Assembly (NCBI GenBank): GCA_030528085.1
Contig: JAUMZN010000002.1
Location: 1,236 to 53,184 of the forward strand
Source of the DNA: Erysipelotrichaceae bacterium
GTDB taxonomy: Bacteria > Bacillota_I > Bacilli_A > Erysipelotrichales > Erysipelotrichaceae
Length of the DNA: 51,949 bases
Reading direction: 5' to 3'
Of this stretch, positions 25,015 to 33,908 are shown piece by piece (position 1 is the stretch's first letter; each line of letters starts with the position of its first letter). Under the pieces are notes generated by a model. The model was not told where the DNA came from, did no database searches, and saw only the letters and a list, made by a program, of their open reading frames with translations. The position numbers and the translations under genes were made by a program.

Positions 25015-26277
25015 ATGGCAAAAAAGATCATACAAGTCGATGAGAAAGTACCGGGCAGCTTGTTGTTCCCACTTTCCCTCCAACATTTATTTGCGATGTT
25101 TGGAGCGACTGTATTAGTTCCATTTGTTTTAGGAATTAATCCGGCCATCGTTTTATTGATGAACGGTGTTGGTACATTGTTATTTATTGCGATCACAAAA
25201 GGAAAAGCTCCAGCTTACTTAGGAAGCTCTTTTGCGTTTTTAGGACCAGCAGGAATCGTTATTGCGAAATGGGGATTCCCTTACGCATTAGGCGGCTTCG
25301 TAGCGGTTGGTTTTTTAGGCTGCATTTTAGCGCTGATCATTAAAAAGTTTGGAACAGACTGGATTGATGTTGTTTTACCACCAGCAGCAATGGGACCAGT
25401 TGTTGCTTTGATCGGTTTGGAATTATCCGGCTCTGCCGCAAATACAGCGGGATTGTTAGCGGAGACGGTTGATATGAATAATGTCATCATCTTCCTTGTG
25501 ACATTAGGAACAGCAATCATTGGTAACTTATGCTTCCGTAAATTTTTTGCGATTATTCCAATTTTGATCGCAGTTGTTGCAGGCTATGTTACAGCTGCTC
25601 TTTTAGGTGCTGTCGATTTTGCACCGATTATGCAGGCATCATGGATTCAAATTCCAAACTTCCAACTCCCGAAATTTTCGGTAGGGGCGATTATGACGAT
25701 GCTGCCCGTTCTTTTAGTGATTACATCTGAACACGTTGGCCACCAAATCGTAACAAGTGAAATCGTTGGCCGCGATTTAATTAAAGAACCAGGATTGCAC
25801 CGCACAATTTTTGCGGATAACTTCTCAACGATGATTTCAGGATTTGTTGGATCTGTGCCAACAACAACATATGGTGAAAACATCGGCGTTATGGCATTAA
25901 CTGGTGTTTATTCTGTTTGGGTGATCGGTGGAGCAGCAGTATTATCGATTTGTTGCGCATTCATCGGGCCACTTTGTGCTTTGATTCAATCTATTCCACC
26001 TGCAGTGATCGGCGGAATTTCATTCTTATTGTATGGAATGATCGGTGTTTCTGGATTGCGTATTTTAGTAGACCGCAAAGTTGACTATGCCAATACAGTG
26101 AACTTGATTTTGACTTCTGTCATTTTCGTTGTTGGTCTTTCTGGAATCACAATTAAACTTGGTGACATTACTCTTTCCGGAATGGTTCTTGCTGCGCTGA
26201 CAGGAATTTTAATGTCATTGATGATTTATATTTTTGACAAGTGTCATTTATTAAACGAAAGCTCAAAAGCGGAATAA
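25015..26277 (+). CDS. uraA: Uracil permease (nucleobase:cation symporter 2 family)
   Basis: This protein has about 420 residues with twelve to fourteen helices. The UraA signature QHLFAMFGATVLVPF is near the N-terminus, the half-helix residues ITSEHVGHQ lie mid-protein, and TTTYGENIGV marks the substrate site. It imports uracil with a proton; the family also contains xanthine carriers, but the Glu in TSEH and the GEN motif favour uracil. I chose the ATG at 25015 for its AAGGAG site eight bases upstream; an ATG at 24988 with AAGGGG is a real alternative. No PyrR-type attenuator is visible in the leader. Confidence 0.88.
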   Translation: MAKKIIQVDEKVPGSLLFPLSLQHLFAMFGATVLVPFVLGINPAIVLLMNGVGTLLFIAITKGKAPAYLGSSFAFLGPAGIVIAKWGFPYALGGFVAVGFLGCILALIIKKFGTDWIDVVLPPAAMGPVVALIGLELSGSAANTAGLLAETVDMNNVIIFLVTLGTAIIGNLCFRKFFAIIPILIAVVAGYVTAALLGAVDFAPIMQASWIQIPNFQLPKFSVGAIMTMLPVLLVITSEHVGHQIVTSEIVGRDLIKEPGLHRTIFADNFSTMISGFVGSVPTTTYGENIGVMALTGVYSVWVIGGAAVLSICCAFIGPLCALIQSIPPAVIGGISFLLYGMIGVSGLRILVDRKVDYANTVNLILTSVIFVVGLSGITIKLGDITLSGMVLAALTGILMSLMIYIFDKCHLLNESSKAE

Positions 26278-26308
26278 ACTCACTTATTTTGATTTTGAAA
26301 ACATAAAA

Positions 26309-26371
26309 ACCAACTTTCCCGTATTTAGGCTTGTAAGTCTAATGTCGTGAAAGTTGGTTATTTTTCTTTGA
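26309..26371 (+). terminator. Branched terminator after uraA
   Basis: AACCAACTTTC and GAAAGTTGGTT form an 11-base outer stem around about 30 bases, with an inner TTAGGCT/AGTCTAA hairpin, followed by ATTTTTC. Confidence 0.6.
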
Positions 26372-26653
26372 CCATCCTGATTCTCATGATATTGCGCACT
26401 CGGGATCGATTTGTCATAGGACAGACTAAAAACATCATCGCCATGTCGGAGTGAAACAAAAATCAATGAATAAAAAGTTCTAAATCTGTTTGGTTTGGAC
26501 TGCTTCATACGCAAATTTTATATTTCAAATCGGTTTAGAACTTTCGTTTGGAGAGATTGTGATGCAAACAAAACTTATTTCGATGGTTATTACAATTGAT
26601 GTTTGTTCGTTGATCATCTTGATGAGAATCAAAATCGTCGGATCGTTATGCCA
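26372..26653. other. Gene-free stretch between convergent genes
   Basis: These 282 bases hold no convincing gene. An 8-base inverted pair, GTTCTAAA/TTTAGAAC (26477-26484 and 26534-26541), is the only structure. An open frame here on the plus strand runs antisense into the next gene and is rejected. Confidence 0.4.
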
Positions 26654-27907
26654 TTATTTTTTGGATAAGCTGTATTTTGTATTTGGCCCAGAGCCGCTTT
26701 TTGAAATTAAACCCTTGTTGATCAAAGAATTTAATAAGCGAATGGTTTTGTTTTTGTTAAAATCTGTCATTCTTCCGATTTCTGTTCGGGATAGTTTTTG
26801 TATTGACATGAAGTTTAAAATGATTTGTTCGTCATCAGTGACCTCGGTGGTGTTGATTAATATAGGTAAAACAACAGTGATAGAGTTATTAAAAATTTTA
26901 AATTCAGGTTCTGACAAGCTGTTTCGATAGGATTCTTTGATTCTTCTGATACCTGACCCAAACATTTCTATATAACCGAGTCTGAAAAATATATTTCCAA
27001 TGATGGGGTTTCTTAAAAATGAAACTTGTCCATTTAAATATTCTTCTTCATCTATACCTGCCGGTAATCCACCAGGAGAAGTGACTTCGATACGATCTTC
27101 AAACATCGAGATGCGAATTCTAGATTGGATATCCCAAAGTCTATGGATTAAGGCGTTAGCGATAACTTCTCTATAGGCAAGATTTGGAATCAATTCTTTT
27201 TTCATGCGTTGATTTCCTTTGATTTCCTCGTACGTATAATACTTGTCAAAGAAAGCAATGGCGTTGTGATACATTCTAAAGATCGAAACGTTATCATCTG
27301 TATTACGATCCATCAATTCGTTTATATTTTTTCCGTATCGAATGATATCAATACCTAAGTATCGATTGTGATCTGCAAGTAGTGCAGCAGCATTGTTAAA
27401 CTTGTCATTTGTATAAAGGCCTAAAGTTTTTAAAATGTCATCAGTGATTTTCTCGATGCCTAGAATTTGACAAAACTCTTTGTTTAATTCGACAAAAGTT
27501 AGATCCTGCAAGAAAGACACCTGTTCTTCGTAAGTTTGATTCATTCCTTCAAGGACTAAACGATTTAGTTCGAGCCAGTTAACTTCAATTGTTGCTGTAT
27601 CATTTCTTTTATACGCTTTGCCTTTGTATAAGTAGGGAGTGAATGGACCTTTTTCTACATGGAGAGTTATCGTACTGTCCTTGTTGATTTCTAATGAATA
27701 GGCAGGAACCGGCTTTAAAGAATCGTCGATCTTATTTTCAAGACTAAGAGTGGAATGGATTGGGTCACTGATTCCTTGTATGGTTCCATCATCAGCAATG
27801 CCGAAAATGATTTGCCCACCTGAATAATTCGCAAAAGCAGATACTGTTTTTAAAAATGAGTTTGTATCTATTGATTCTTTGTACTCAACCGTTCTTGTTT
27901 CTTTCAT
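26654..27907 (-). CDS. AlbA_2/Schlafen-like DNA-binding ATPase-type transcription regulator
   Basis: This protein has about 417 residues from the ATG at 27907. The N-terminal AlbA_2 domain (about residues 3-120) starts EYKES and has GGQIIFGIADDG. A GHKL-type ATP-binding region follows (REVIANALIHRLWD, then SPGGLP, then FGSGIRRI). A winged-helix domain ends the protein (about residues 345-417). The family acts as regulators, often of their own gene or of a neighbouring stress or transport gene. Here the promoter holds a palindrome array, so self-repression is likely. The gene stands alone, and its GC content is slightly lower than that of its neighbours. Confidence 0.82.
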   Translation of the reverse strand: MKETRTVEYKESIDTNSFLKTVSAFANYSGGQIIFGIADDGTIQGISDPIHSTLSLENKIDDSLKPVPAYSLEINKDSTITLHVEKGPFTPYLYKGKAYKRNDTATIEVNWLELNRLVLEGMNQTYEEQVSFLQDLTFVELNKEFCQILGIEKITDDILKTLGLYTNDKFNNAAALLADHNRYLGIDIIRYGKNINELMDRNTDDNVSIFRMYHNAIAFFDKYYTYEEIKGNQRMKKELIPNLAYREVIANALIHRLWDIQSRIRISMFEDRIEVTSPGGLPAGIDEEEYLNGQVSFLRNPIIGNIFFRLGYIEMFGSGIRRIKESYRNSLSEPEFKIFNNSITVVLPILINTTEVTDDEQIILNFMSIQKLSRTEIGRMTDFNKNKTIRLLNSLINKGLISKSGSGPNTKYSLSKK

Positions 27908-27931
27908 GAAAACATCACATCCTTTATTAAT

Positions 27932-27937
27932 ATTATA
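27932..27937 (-). promoter_or_regulatory. -10 element of the AlbA_2 regulator gene
   Basis: This reads TATAAT on the minus strand, 24 bases before the ATG. The -35 position at 27955-27960 falls inside the first palindrome. Confidence 0.55.
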
Positions 27938-27956
27938 TATCGTTTTGAGACGGAAT

Positions 27957-28028
27957 GAAACGATAGACGGATCGTCCCAAATCGAAATGAGACGATAGAT
28001 GAATCGTCCCAAATCGTACTGAAACGAT
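27957..28028. repeat. Operator array, 32-base period
   Basis: Two 22-base palindromes of the form GARACGAT-N6-ATCGTCCC lie at 27957-27978 and 27989-28010, exactly 32 bases apart. A third half-site, GAAACGAT, at 28021-28028 keeps the same period. AAATCG follows both full copies. The first copy covers the -35 region of the regulator gene. Confidence 0.75.
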
Positions 28029-28195
28029 TTGATTCGCAGAAGCCAAAAATCACTTGAACAAAATATGAAATGTTCTTTTAGTGACATCTCGATTTAGTTA
28101 TTTTGAGTGCCTGCTAAATGGTAAGTGATCAGTAAGTCCAATGTCGGAGGAGTTTTTCTTTTGTTCAAGCTCGTATTTTAGGATTGTTATTTGGC

Positions 28196-29269
28196 TCAGG
28201 CTTGCTGAACTTGAGCTTGATGGCGACGGCGGCGGACGATTAAGCGTTCAAAACTTCCATTTTCGATAAATTCCGCAAGAGTATATTGTTCAAGCATCGT
28301 CACGGTGCAGGCAAGATTTCCTGCGGTTTTTTCATATAAGTCAATAAGAGTTGGCGGCAAAACCATATAACTCAAACGCAAAGACGAGGAGAGCGATTTA
28401 GAAAATGTATTGAGATAAATCACTTTTTGATGATGGTCTAATGCATAAAGAGTTTGCAGCATCGGCCCGCTTTGAAAAAATTCGGAGTTAAAGTCATCTT
28501 CGATCAAATAACCTGTTTTATCTTTGATCCACGATAAGTAAGCTTTTCGTCTTGTGGGTGAAGCTTGGATGAAGCCGGGAAAGCTCGAAAATGGGGAGAC
28601 ATGCAAAAACTGACTTTGCGATTGCGCGAGTTTGTCTAGTTGAATGCCGTGCTGATCGAGATCTAGTTTTTCAACTGTCGCATTCGAGTTTTGATAAACT
28701 TGCTCGATGATTGGATAACAAGGAGATTCGATCGCAACGTGAAAGTCTTCTTTAAACATGCGGCAAAGCAAGAAATATAATTCTTGAGTTCCCGAGGCGA
28801 TGATAATTTGTTCGGGTTGAACGTTCATCGAACGCTGATGAACTAAGTAGTTGGCAATCACATTGCGCAAGCGATGACTGCCAGCACTTGGCGAAGTTTG
28901 CAGCAAGTATTGTTGATCTCGCATCATGACTTGGCGCATCGTTTTAAACCAAAGTGAGGCGGGAAAATCAGGGTCGGGTTTTGCGATGTCAGGGGCTAAA
29001 GGCTGCAGTTGAAATGGATTTTGTTTTTGCGGACGAACGTTGCCTTCTAAAACAAAATAGCCTTTGCGCTCTTGAGCAGCGATGTACCCTTCTTGTTCTA
29101 ATAAACTTAATGCTTGTTCAACCGTCGAAAGGGAGAGGTGTAAATCAAGAGCGTATTGTCGTTTTGAAGGCAACTTGTCATGAGCGGCAAGCAATCCGGA
29201 TTCGATATCGTGACGAATATGTCGATATAAAGAGAGTGCTAATGGTTTTTCTAAGACGTAACTAATCAT
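28196..29269 (-). CDS. MocR-family regulator (GntR DNA-binding + aminotransferase fold), shortened at C-terminus
   Basis: This 357-residue protein has a GntR winged helix at about residues 1-72 (KLPSKRQYALDLHLSLSTVEQAL). An aminotransferase class I fold follows, with the PLP lysine in TFSKSLSSSLRL. The family is usually about 450-490 residues; here the frame stops soon after the FIENGSFERLIVRRRR helix, so about 100 residues of the small domain are missing and no continuation is evident in the other frames. MocR regulators sense PLP, and PdxR members control vitamin B6 genes. It is divergent from an ECF vitamin transporter subunit. It could be a functional short form or a decaying gene. Confidence 0.75.
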   Translation of the reverse strand: MISYVLEKPLALSLYRHIRHDIESGLLAAHDKLPSKRQYALDLHLSLSTVEQALSLLEQEGYIAAQERKGYFVLEGNVRPQKQNPFQLQPLAPDIAKPDPDFPASLWFKTMRQVMMRDQQYLLQTSPSAGSHRLRNVIANYLVHQRSMNVQPEQIIIASGTQELYFLLCRMFKEDFHVAIESPCYPIIEQVYQNSNATVEKLDLDQHGIQLDKLAQSQSQFLHVSPFSSFPGFIQASPTRRKAYLSWIKDKTGYLIEDDFNSEFFQSGPMLQTLYALDHHQKVIYLNTFSKSLSSSLRLSYMVLPPTLIDLYEKTAGNLACTVTMLEQYTLAEFIENGSFERLIVRRRRHQAQVQQA

Positions 29270-29303
29270 CTGGTCTGCTCCAATATTCTTTTTTTGATTC
29301 TTT

Positions 29304-29314
29304 TGATCAGATCA
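29304..29314. promoter_or_regulatory. Palindrome between MocR and the ECF subunit
   Basis: TGATC-A-GATCA is a perfect 11-base palindrome in the 119-base divergent region, 14 bases upstream of a TATACT element, and may be an operator. Confidence 0.35.
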
Positions 29315-29388
29315 GAAATGAGTATACTGGAAAACAAGTTCATTTAAAATGAAAAATCAAGATCGAGATGATCTAAAGGAGTTTTGAA

Positions 29389-29934
29389 ATGAAAGCAACT
29401 TTAAAACAAACGTCTTATCCACCGCGCAGTTCAGTATTATGGATCACGACTTGCGGTTTCTTTATGGCTTTAACGATTGTGCTCTCAAGTTTTGGCGTTC
29501 CTGTTCCAGGAGGAAAATTATATTTATGCGATGTCGCGATTACTACAGCCGCGATGCTGCTCGATCCAATTGGCGCAATGCTCGTTGGCGGAATTGGCAC
29601 ATTCATTGGCGATGCGCTGTATTATCCAGCACCGATGTACGTTTCGCTTGTTGTGCATGGTTTACAAGCATTTGCGATCAGCTGGATTGCGCATAACACA
29701 TTTAAAAACAAGCCATTGATCGGAGCGATTGCCGGCTTGATTGTGGGAACGATCATTCTTGTTACCGGCTATACGATTGGAAAAATCTATGTGTATTCAA
29801 CTTTAGAATATGCGATTATTAGTTTTCCATTTGAATTGCTGCAAGGGGTGATTGGCGCAAGTTTTGGGTTGATGTTGGCTTATGGATGTCATCTTAAACA
29901 AATTTTTGAGCGCCGTATCAATCGTCGCCGCTAA
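29389..29934 (+). CDS. ECF transporter substrate-binding (S) subunit, possibly for vitamin B6
   Basis: This 181-residue protein has five to six membrane helices, typical of S subunits that join a shared EcfT/EcfA module (not in this window). Sequences such as GGKLYLCDVAI and LLDPIGAMLVGGIGTFIGD fit the family with an Asp/Gly-rich helix 3 region. S subunits bind one vitamin. The divergent MocR gene, whose family reads PLP, makes a pyridoxine-type vitamer the best guess (PdxU-like), but the sequence does not prove it. AAAGGAG precedes the ATG, and a terminator follows. Confidence 0.75.
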   Translation: MKATLKQTSYPPRSSVLWITTCGFFMALTIVLSSFGVPVPGGKLYLCDVAITTAAMLLDPIGAMLVGGIGTFIGDALYYPAPMYVSLVVHGLQAFAISWIAHNTFKNKPLIGAIAGLIVGTIILVTGYTIGKIYVYSTLEYAIISFPFELLQGVIGASFGLMLAYGCHLKQIFERRINRRR

Positions 29935-29949
29935 AAAGATCAGCAAACG

Positions 29950-29975
29950 GGAGCAAGCTTTGCTCCTTTTCTTTT
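29950..29975 (+). terminator. Rho-independent terminator after the ECF subunit gene
   Basis: GGAGCAA (29950-29956) and TTGCTCC (29960-29966) around GCT are followed by TTTTCTTTTT. Confidence 0.8.
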
Positions 29976-30079
29976 TGGCCGCAAAGGTTTACATTTTCTT
30001 TCAATTCATTCAATATGAAAGATAGTCATCAAAAAATATTTAAACGAAAATGAAGAGAAAACATCGAAAAGGGGTCATC

Positions 30080-30745
30080 ATGAATTATTGTGCAATTGTT
30101 TTAGCGGCAGGAAGTGGCAAAAGAACGGGTTTGAGTTTTAATAAAGTGCTCTATCCGTATCAAGGACGTCCAATTTTAGATTATTCCTTAGATGTATTTG
30201 AAGCAGATCCAGATTGTAAAGAAATCGTCGTAGTTGTGGCACAACATGAAATCGAAGAAATGAAGCAACAATTTATGCGGACGAAAACAAAATTTGTGAT
30301 CGGTGGAAATGAACGCCAGGATTCTGTATTTAATGGCCTTGAACAAACGAGTCAGCCTTATGTTTTAATCCATGATGGAGCTCGTCCTTTTGTCAGCGCA
30401 AATTTGATTGAACGCATAAAAGAAGCCCTCCAAGGTCATCGCGCCGTAGTTCCTGGTGTGGAAGTGGTCGATACAATTAAAGAAATCGATGACCAAGGCT
30501 ATTTTTCAAAATCTTTAATTCGCTCAAAACTTAGAGCAGTCCAAACCCCACAGGCGTTTCAAACGGATTTGATTGTCCAGGCGCTACAAAAAGTAAAACA
30601 AGAGCACATTGCCGTAACAGATGATGCCATGGCAGTGGAATTGGTGATGAATGTCCAAAGTTATTGTGTAGCGGGAGAACTATCCAATTTTAAAGTGACG
30701 TCCCCTTTGGATTTAAAACAATTAGAGAATCAATCCCGTGAATAA
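30080..30745 (+). CDS. ispD: 2-C-methyl-D-erythritol 4-phosphate cytidylyltransferase
   Basis: This protein has about 221 residues. The ATG at 30080 has AAAAGGGG at the right distance; a longer reading to 30050 lacks a site. The nucleotide-binding loop is LAAGSGKR (residues 8-15), and HDGARPF and TDDAMAVE are the other active-site motifs of IspD. It joins CTP and methylerythritol phosphate in the non-mevalonate isoprenoid pathway, which feeds undecaprenyl phosphate. Other IspD-like proteins make CDP-ribitol for teichoic acids (TarI). The length and the lack of tar genes favour IspD, but TarI cannot be ruled out. Confidence 0.8.
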   Translation: MNYCAIVLAAGSGKRTGLSFNKVLYPYQGRPILDYSLDVFEADPDCKEIVVVVAQHEIEEMKQQFMRTKTKFVIGGNERQDSVFNGLEQTSQPYVLIHDGARPFVSANLIERIKEALQGHRAVVPGVEVVDTIKEIDDQGYFSKSLIRSKLRAVQTPQAFQTDLIVQALQKVKQEHIAVTDDAMAVELVMNVQSYCVAGELSNFKVTSPLDLKQLENQSRE

Positions 30746-30833
30746 TTATGACAAATTTGTCAGGTTTAATTTTCAATTGTCAAAAGAGTTTAAAATAGGA
30801 CTCAGAGATTGATTTGAAAAAATAAATGAAACA

Positions 30834-33182
30834 ATGAATATGAAACCAATTAAATGTGAACAGTTAACAAATTTAGAAATGGGATTGAGCCAAGAAGAAG
30901 TCAAATTGGCGAAGGCAAATATCATTGAAACCAATCCCCAAAAATCAATTAAACAATTAGTGTTTGAAGAACTCTTTTCTTATTTTAATATCATTAACTA
31001 CATATTAGCGGCCCTTGTCATCTATACTGGCAGCTATCGCAACTTGTTGTTTATGGGTATCGTCATTACTAATACGATCGTCAGCTTATATCAAAAAATT
31101 CAATCACGAAGAATTCTCAACAAACTTGCGCTATTGAATGCCCAAAAATACACCGTCTTGCGCCAAGGAAAGCAAGTCGTCGTGAATATGGATGAAATTG
31201 TCGAAGGTGATTTAATCTTTTTAGCAAGCGGTGCGCAAATTCCTTGCGATGGCATCGTTCGCTTTGGTCAATGCCAAGTCAATGAAAGTTTATTGACCGG
31301 AGAAGCAGATGCCCTCGATCGTCAAGAAAATGGTTCTTTATATGGCGGCTGCTTTATCGTCAGCGGTAAATGCATTATGCAAGCTGTCCTTGTTGGTGAC
31401 CAACAATATATGGCTTCGATTTTAAAAGAAGCCAAACGCGAAAAAGCATACCCAAGCAAGCTGCGCGATTCGCTTGAGTCTTTAATTAAGTTTTGTTCGT
31501 GGATTATCTTTCCCGCGGGCGCAGCGTTATTTATCAAGTTGTTTTTCTTTTCGAAAATCCAGCTTAACCATGCCATTTTAAATACAACGGCTTCGATGAT
31601 CGGCATGATTCCAGAAGGGTTGATCATTTTAACCTCTACTGCCCTTTTAACGGCAGCAGTGCAAATGGCTAGAAAAAAAGTGTTGATTCATGAGTTGTAT
31701 TGCATCGAAAACTTAGCTCGTGTCGATACGCTTTGTTTAGATAAAACAGGAACGATCACTAGCGGCAAGATGACTGTTACAGATGTGTTAGCCGCAAACG
31801 AAAACTATTCAAAAGCGGATTTAAAACAAATCATCGCCAATGTCACGCATGCCGTACAAGATGAAAACTTAACGGCCCAAGCATTAAGTCGCTATGTGTC
31901 TGATCTTGAAGTATCGCAAGAAGCTTCAAAAGTTTTTCCTTTTTCTTCTGCCCAAAAATGTTCTGGAGCAGTTTTTCAAGAAGAAGCGTATTACATTGGG
32001 GCATACACGTTTATGTTTGAACATGCCGATCCTGACGTTTTAAAACAAATTGAACAATATGCCCAAACAGGAAACCGCGTTTTAGCGATCGCAAAAGGTA
32101 AAGCTGCCACAACTTTAAAACGGCAAGATTATGAGCTTTGCGGACTCGTTTTAATCGAAGATGAAATTCGCCCAAACGCAAAAGAAATTTTAGATTACTT
32201 CAAATCAGAAGAAGTCGATTTAAAAATTATTTCTGGCGATGATCCAACAACGGTCAATTCAATCGCCAAACGTGCGGGTATAAATGGCAAAGCGATTGAT
32301 ATGTCCCAAGTTAGGGAAGACGAAATTGATCAAGTTGTCCAAGAATATTCGATTTTTGGCCGCGTCACGCCAATTCAAAAACGTATGATGGTCGAAGCGC
32401 TTCAACAAGCGGGCCATACAGTCGGAATGACAGGAGATGGCGTCAACGATGTCATGGCGCTTAAACAGGCGGATTGTTCCATTGCGATGGGATCGGGAGC
32501 ACAAGCAGCGATGAGTGTTGCTTCAATGGTTTTATTAGAAGATCAATTTAACGTGATGCCAAGTATCGTCGCCCATGGCCGGTGCGTGATCAATAATATT
32601 CAACGAACTGCCTCACTCTTTTTAGTGAAGACGTTATTCTCGTTTATGTTGACGATTCTCACCGTCGTTTGGATGCGCGAATATCCGTTTGTTCCAATCC
32701 AATTGACGCTTGTTTCTGCCATTTGTATCGGTATGCCGGCATTCTTCTTAACGTTTGAACAAGATACAAGAAGAATAAAAGATCACTTTATGATCAATGT
32801 GCTTTCGCGAGCTGTGCCGGGAGCGCTCGCTTTAAGCAGCATGATTTGCGTATTGTATATTTTGATGAGTTTTGGTGTTTGTGGTCTCGGATTTGAAGTG
32901 TTTAAAACGCTCAGCACTTTATTGGCGATTTTAAATGGATTATTTGTGCTCTATATGATTTGTTCGCCATTGACGATTATGCGCATGATTGTCATTTCTT
33001 TAAGTATCGCTTGTGCCACAATCGCAATCCTCTTTTTGCCTTCGGCCTTTATGCTCAAACCATTCTCTTGGTTAGCACTAGTTTTAGTGCTTGGACTAGG
33101 CGTAGGTGATGCGCTATTAATTCGATGGTTAGTGTATTTGCCTTGGAAAGATATTCTTTCGCGATTTGCCTGGAGTCGATAA
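30834..33182 (+). CDS. Cation-transporting P-type ATPase (P2-like, CtpE type)
   Basis: This 782-residue protein has a full P-type layout: actuator loop LTGEAD, helix-4 IPEGL, phosphorylation site LCLDKTGTI, nucleotide domain, TGDGVNDV hinge, and about ten membrane helices. The PEGL motif and the size resemble the CtpE group, which moves calcium or other divalent ions. No heavy-metal-binding domain is present. There is no clear Shine-Dalgarno ahead of the ATG pair at 30834/30840. It is transcribed alone and ends at a strong terminator. Confidence 0.82.
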   Translation: MNMKPIKCEQLTNLEMGLSQEEVKLAKANIIETNPQKSIKQLVFEELFSYFNIINYILAALVIYTGSYRNLLFMGIVITNTIVSLYQKIQSRRILNKLALLNAQKYTVLRQGKQVVVNMDEIVEGDLIFLASGAQIPCDGIVRFGQCQVNESLLTGEADALDRQENGSLYGGCFIVSGKCIMQAVLVGDQQYMASILKEAKREKAYPSKLRDSLESLIKFCSWIIFPAGAALFIKLFFFSKIQLNHAILNTTASMIGMIPEGLIILTSTALLTAAVQMARKKVLIHELYCIENLARVDTLCLDKTGTITSGKMTVTDVLAANENYSKADLKQIIANVTHAVQDENLTAQALSRYVSDLEVSQEASKVFPFSSAQKCSGAVFQEEAYYIGAYTFMFEHADPDVLKQIEQYAQTGNRVLAIAKGKAATTLKRQDYELCGLVLIEDEIRPNAKEILDYFKSEEVDLKIISGDDPTTVNSIAKRAGINGKAIDMSQVREDEIDQVVQEYSIFGRVTPIQKRMMVEALQQAGHTVGMTGDGVNDVMALKQADCSIAMGSGAQAAMSVASMVLLEDQFNVMPSIVAHGRCVINNIQRTASLFLVKTLFSFMLTILTVVWMREYPFVPIQLTLVSAICIGMPAFFLTFEQDTRRIKDHFMINVLSRAVPGALALSSMICVLYILMSFGVCGLGFEVFKTLSTLLAILNGLFVLYMICSPLTIMRMIVISLSIACATIAILFLPSAFMLKPFSWLALVLVLGLGVGDALLIRWLVYLPWKDILSRFAWSR

Positions 33183-33185
33183 AAT

Positions 33186-33226
33186 AAAAAGCTTGCCTCA
33201 ATTTTATAAGTGGGCAAGCTTTTTTG
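33186..33226. terminator. Two-way Rho-independent terminator
   Basis: AAAAAGCTTGCC (33186-33197) and GGCAAGCTTTTT (33213-33224) serve the ATPase and cyclophilin genes. Confidence 0.88.
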
Positions 33227-33239
33227 TGCAAAAATAAGA

Positions 33240-33725
33240 TTATCCTTCAACGCGGATAGATTTGATTTTTTGTTCTTTTAAAGGTCTGTCAGAACGGTTT
33301 GTCTGAACGTTTGCGATCGCATCAACGACTTCGATTCCGGAAGTGACTTTACCAAATGCAGCATAATCACCATCTAACCATGGAGAATCTTGGTGCATGA
33401 TAAAGAACTGGCTTCCAGCAGAGTTTGGATTCATCGCACGCGCCATGGATAACACACCGCGAGTGTGTTTGAGGTCGTTTTGTTTAAATCCGTTATTGAT
33501 GAATTCGCCATGAATTGTATATCCAGGTCCACCCATGCCAGTGCCTTTTGGGTCACCGCCTTGGATCATGAATCCTTTAATGACACGGTGGAAAATTAAT
33601 CCGTCATAGAATCCTTCATTAGCGAGTTTTTCAAAGTTTTCTACTGTTTTAGGCGCTTTTTCTGGATAAAGTTCGCCTTGAATAACATCACCATTTTCCA
33701 TGGTGAGGATGAAAGTTTTGCTCAT
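33240..33725 (-). CDS. Peptidyl-prolyl cis-trans isomerase, cyclophilin type
   Basis: This 161-residue protein is a single cyclophilin domain with FHRVIKGFMIQGGDP, the active-site arginine in that segment, SQFFIMHQDSPWLDG and AFGKV. It speeds proline isomerisation in proteins. With no signal peptide it acts in the cytoplasm. AGGAGG lies just upstream of the ATG. Confidence 0.92.
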   Translation of the reverse strand: MSKTFILTMENGDVIQGELYPEKAPKTVENFEKLANEGFYDGLIFHRVIKGFMIQGGDPKGTGMGGPGYTIHGEFINNGFKQNDLKHTRGVLSMARAMNPNSAGSQFFIMHQDSPWLDGDYAAFGKVTSGIEVVDAIANVQTNRSDRPLKEQKIKSIRVEG

Positions 33726-33908
33726 AGTTCCTCCTATTGAGTAAGATCAAAATCTACTTGCATTCTATTCTAGCGAATTGTTCACTCAAATAAAGAAGAT
33801 TTGAACGCAAAAGCGCAATTGGAAATCATAAAACAACAAGAAAGACAGAACTTGGAGAAATCAGCTAAAATAGAAGAGACGAAATCGAACAAGAAAGGAG
33901 CCTAAACA

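Noticed and set aside
26490-26930. 146-codon frame on the plus strand
   Set aside because: Most of its length is antisense to the AlbA_2 gene 3' end, with no ribosome site and no recognised motif.
27957-28028. 32-base periodic repeats as a small CRISPR array
   Set aside because: The units are contiguous and palindromic, with no unique spacers, they sit on a promoter, and no cas gene is nearby.
28130-28230. Terminator after the MocR gene
   Set aside because: The TCAAGCTC/GAGCTTGA arms are present, but there is no T-run on the minus strand.
30050-30079. Longer N-terminus for ispD
   Set aside because: The extra residues are basic and do not resemble the family; the ATG at 30080 has a proper ribosome site.
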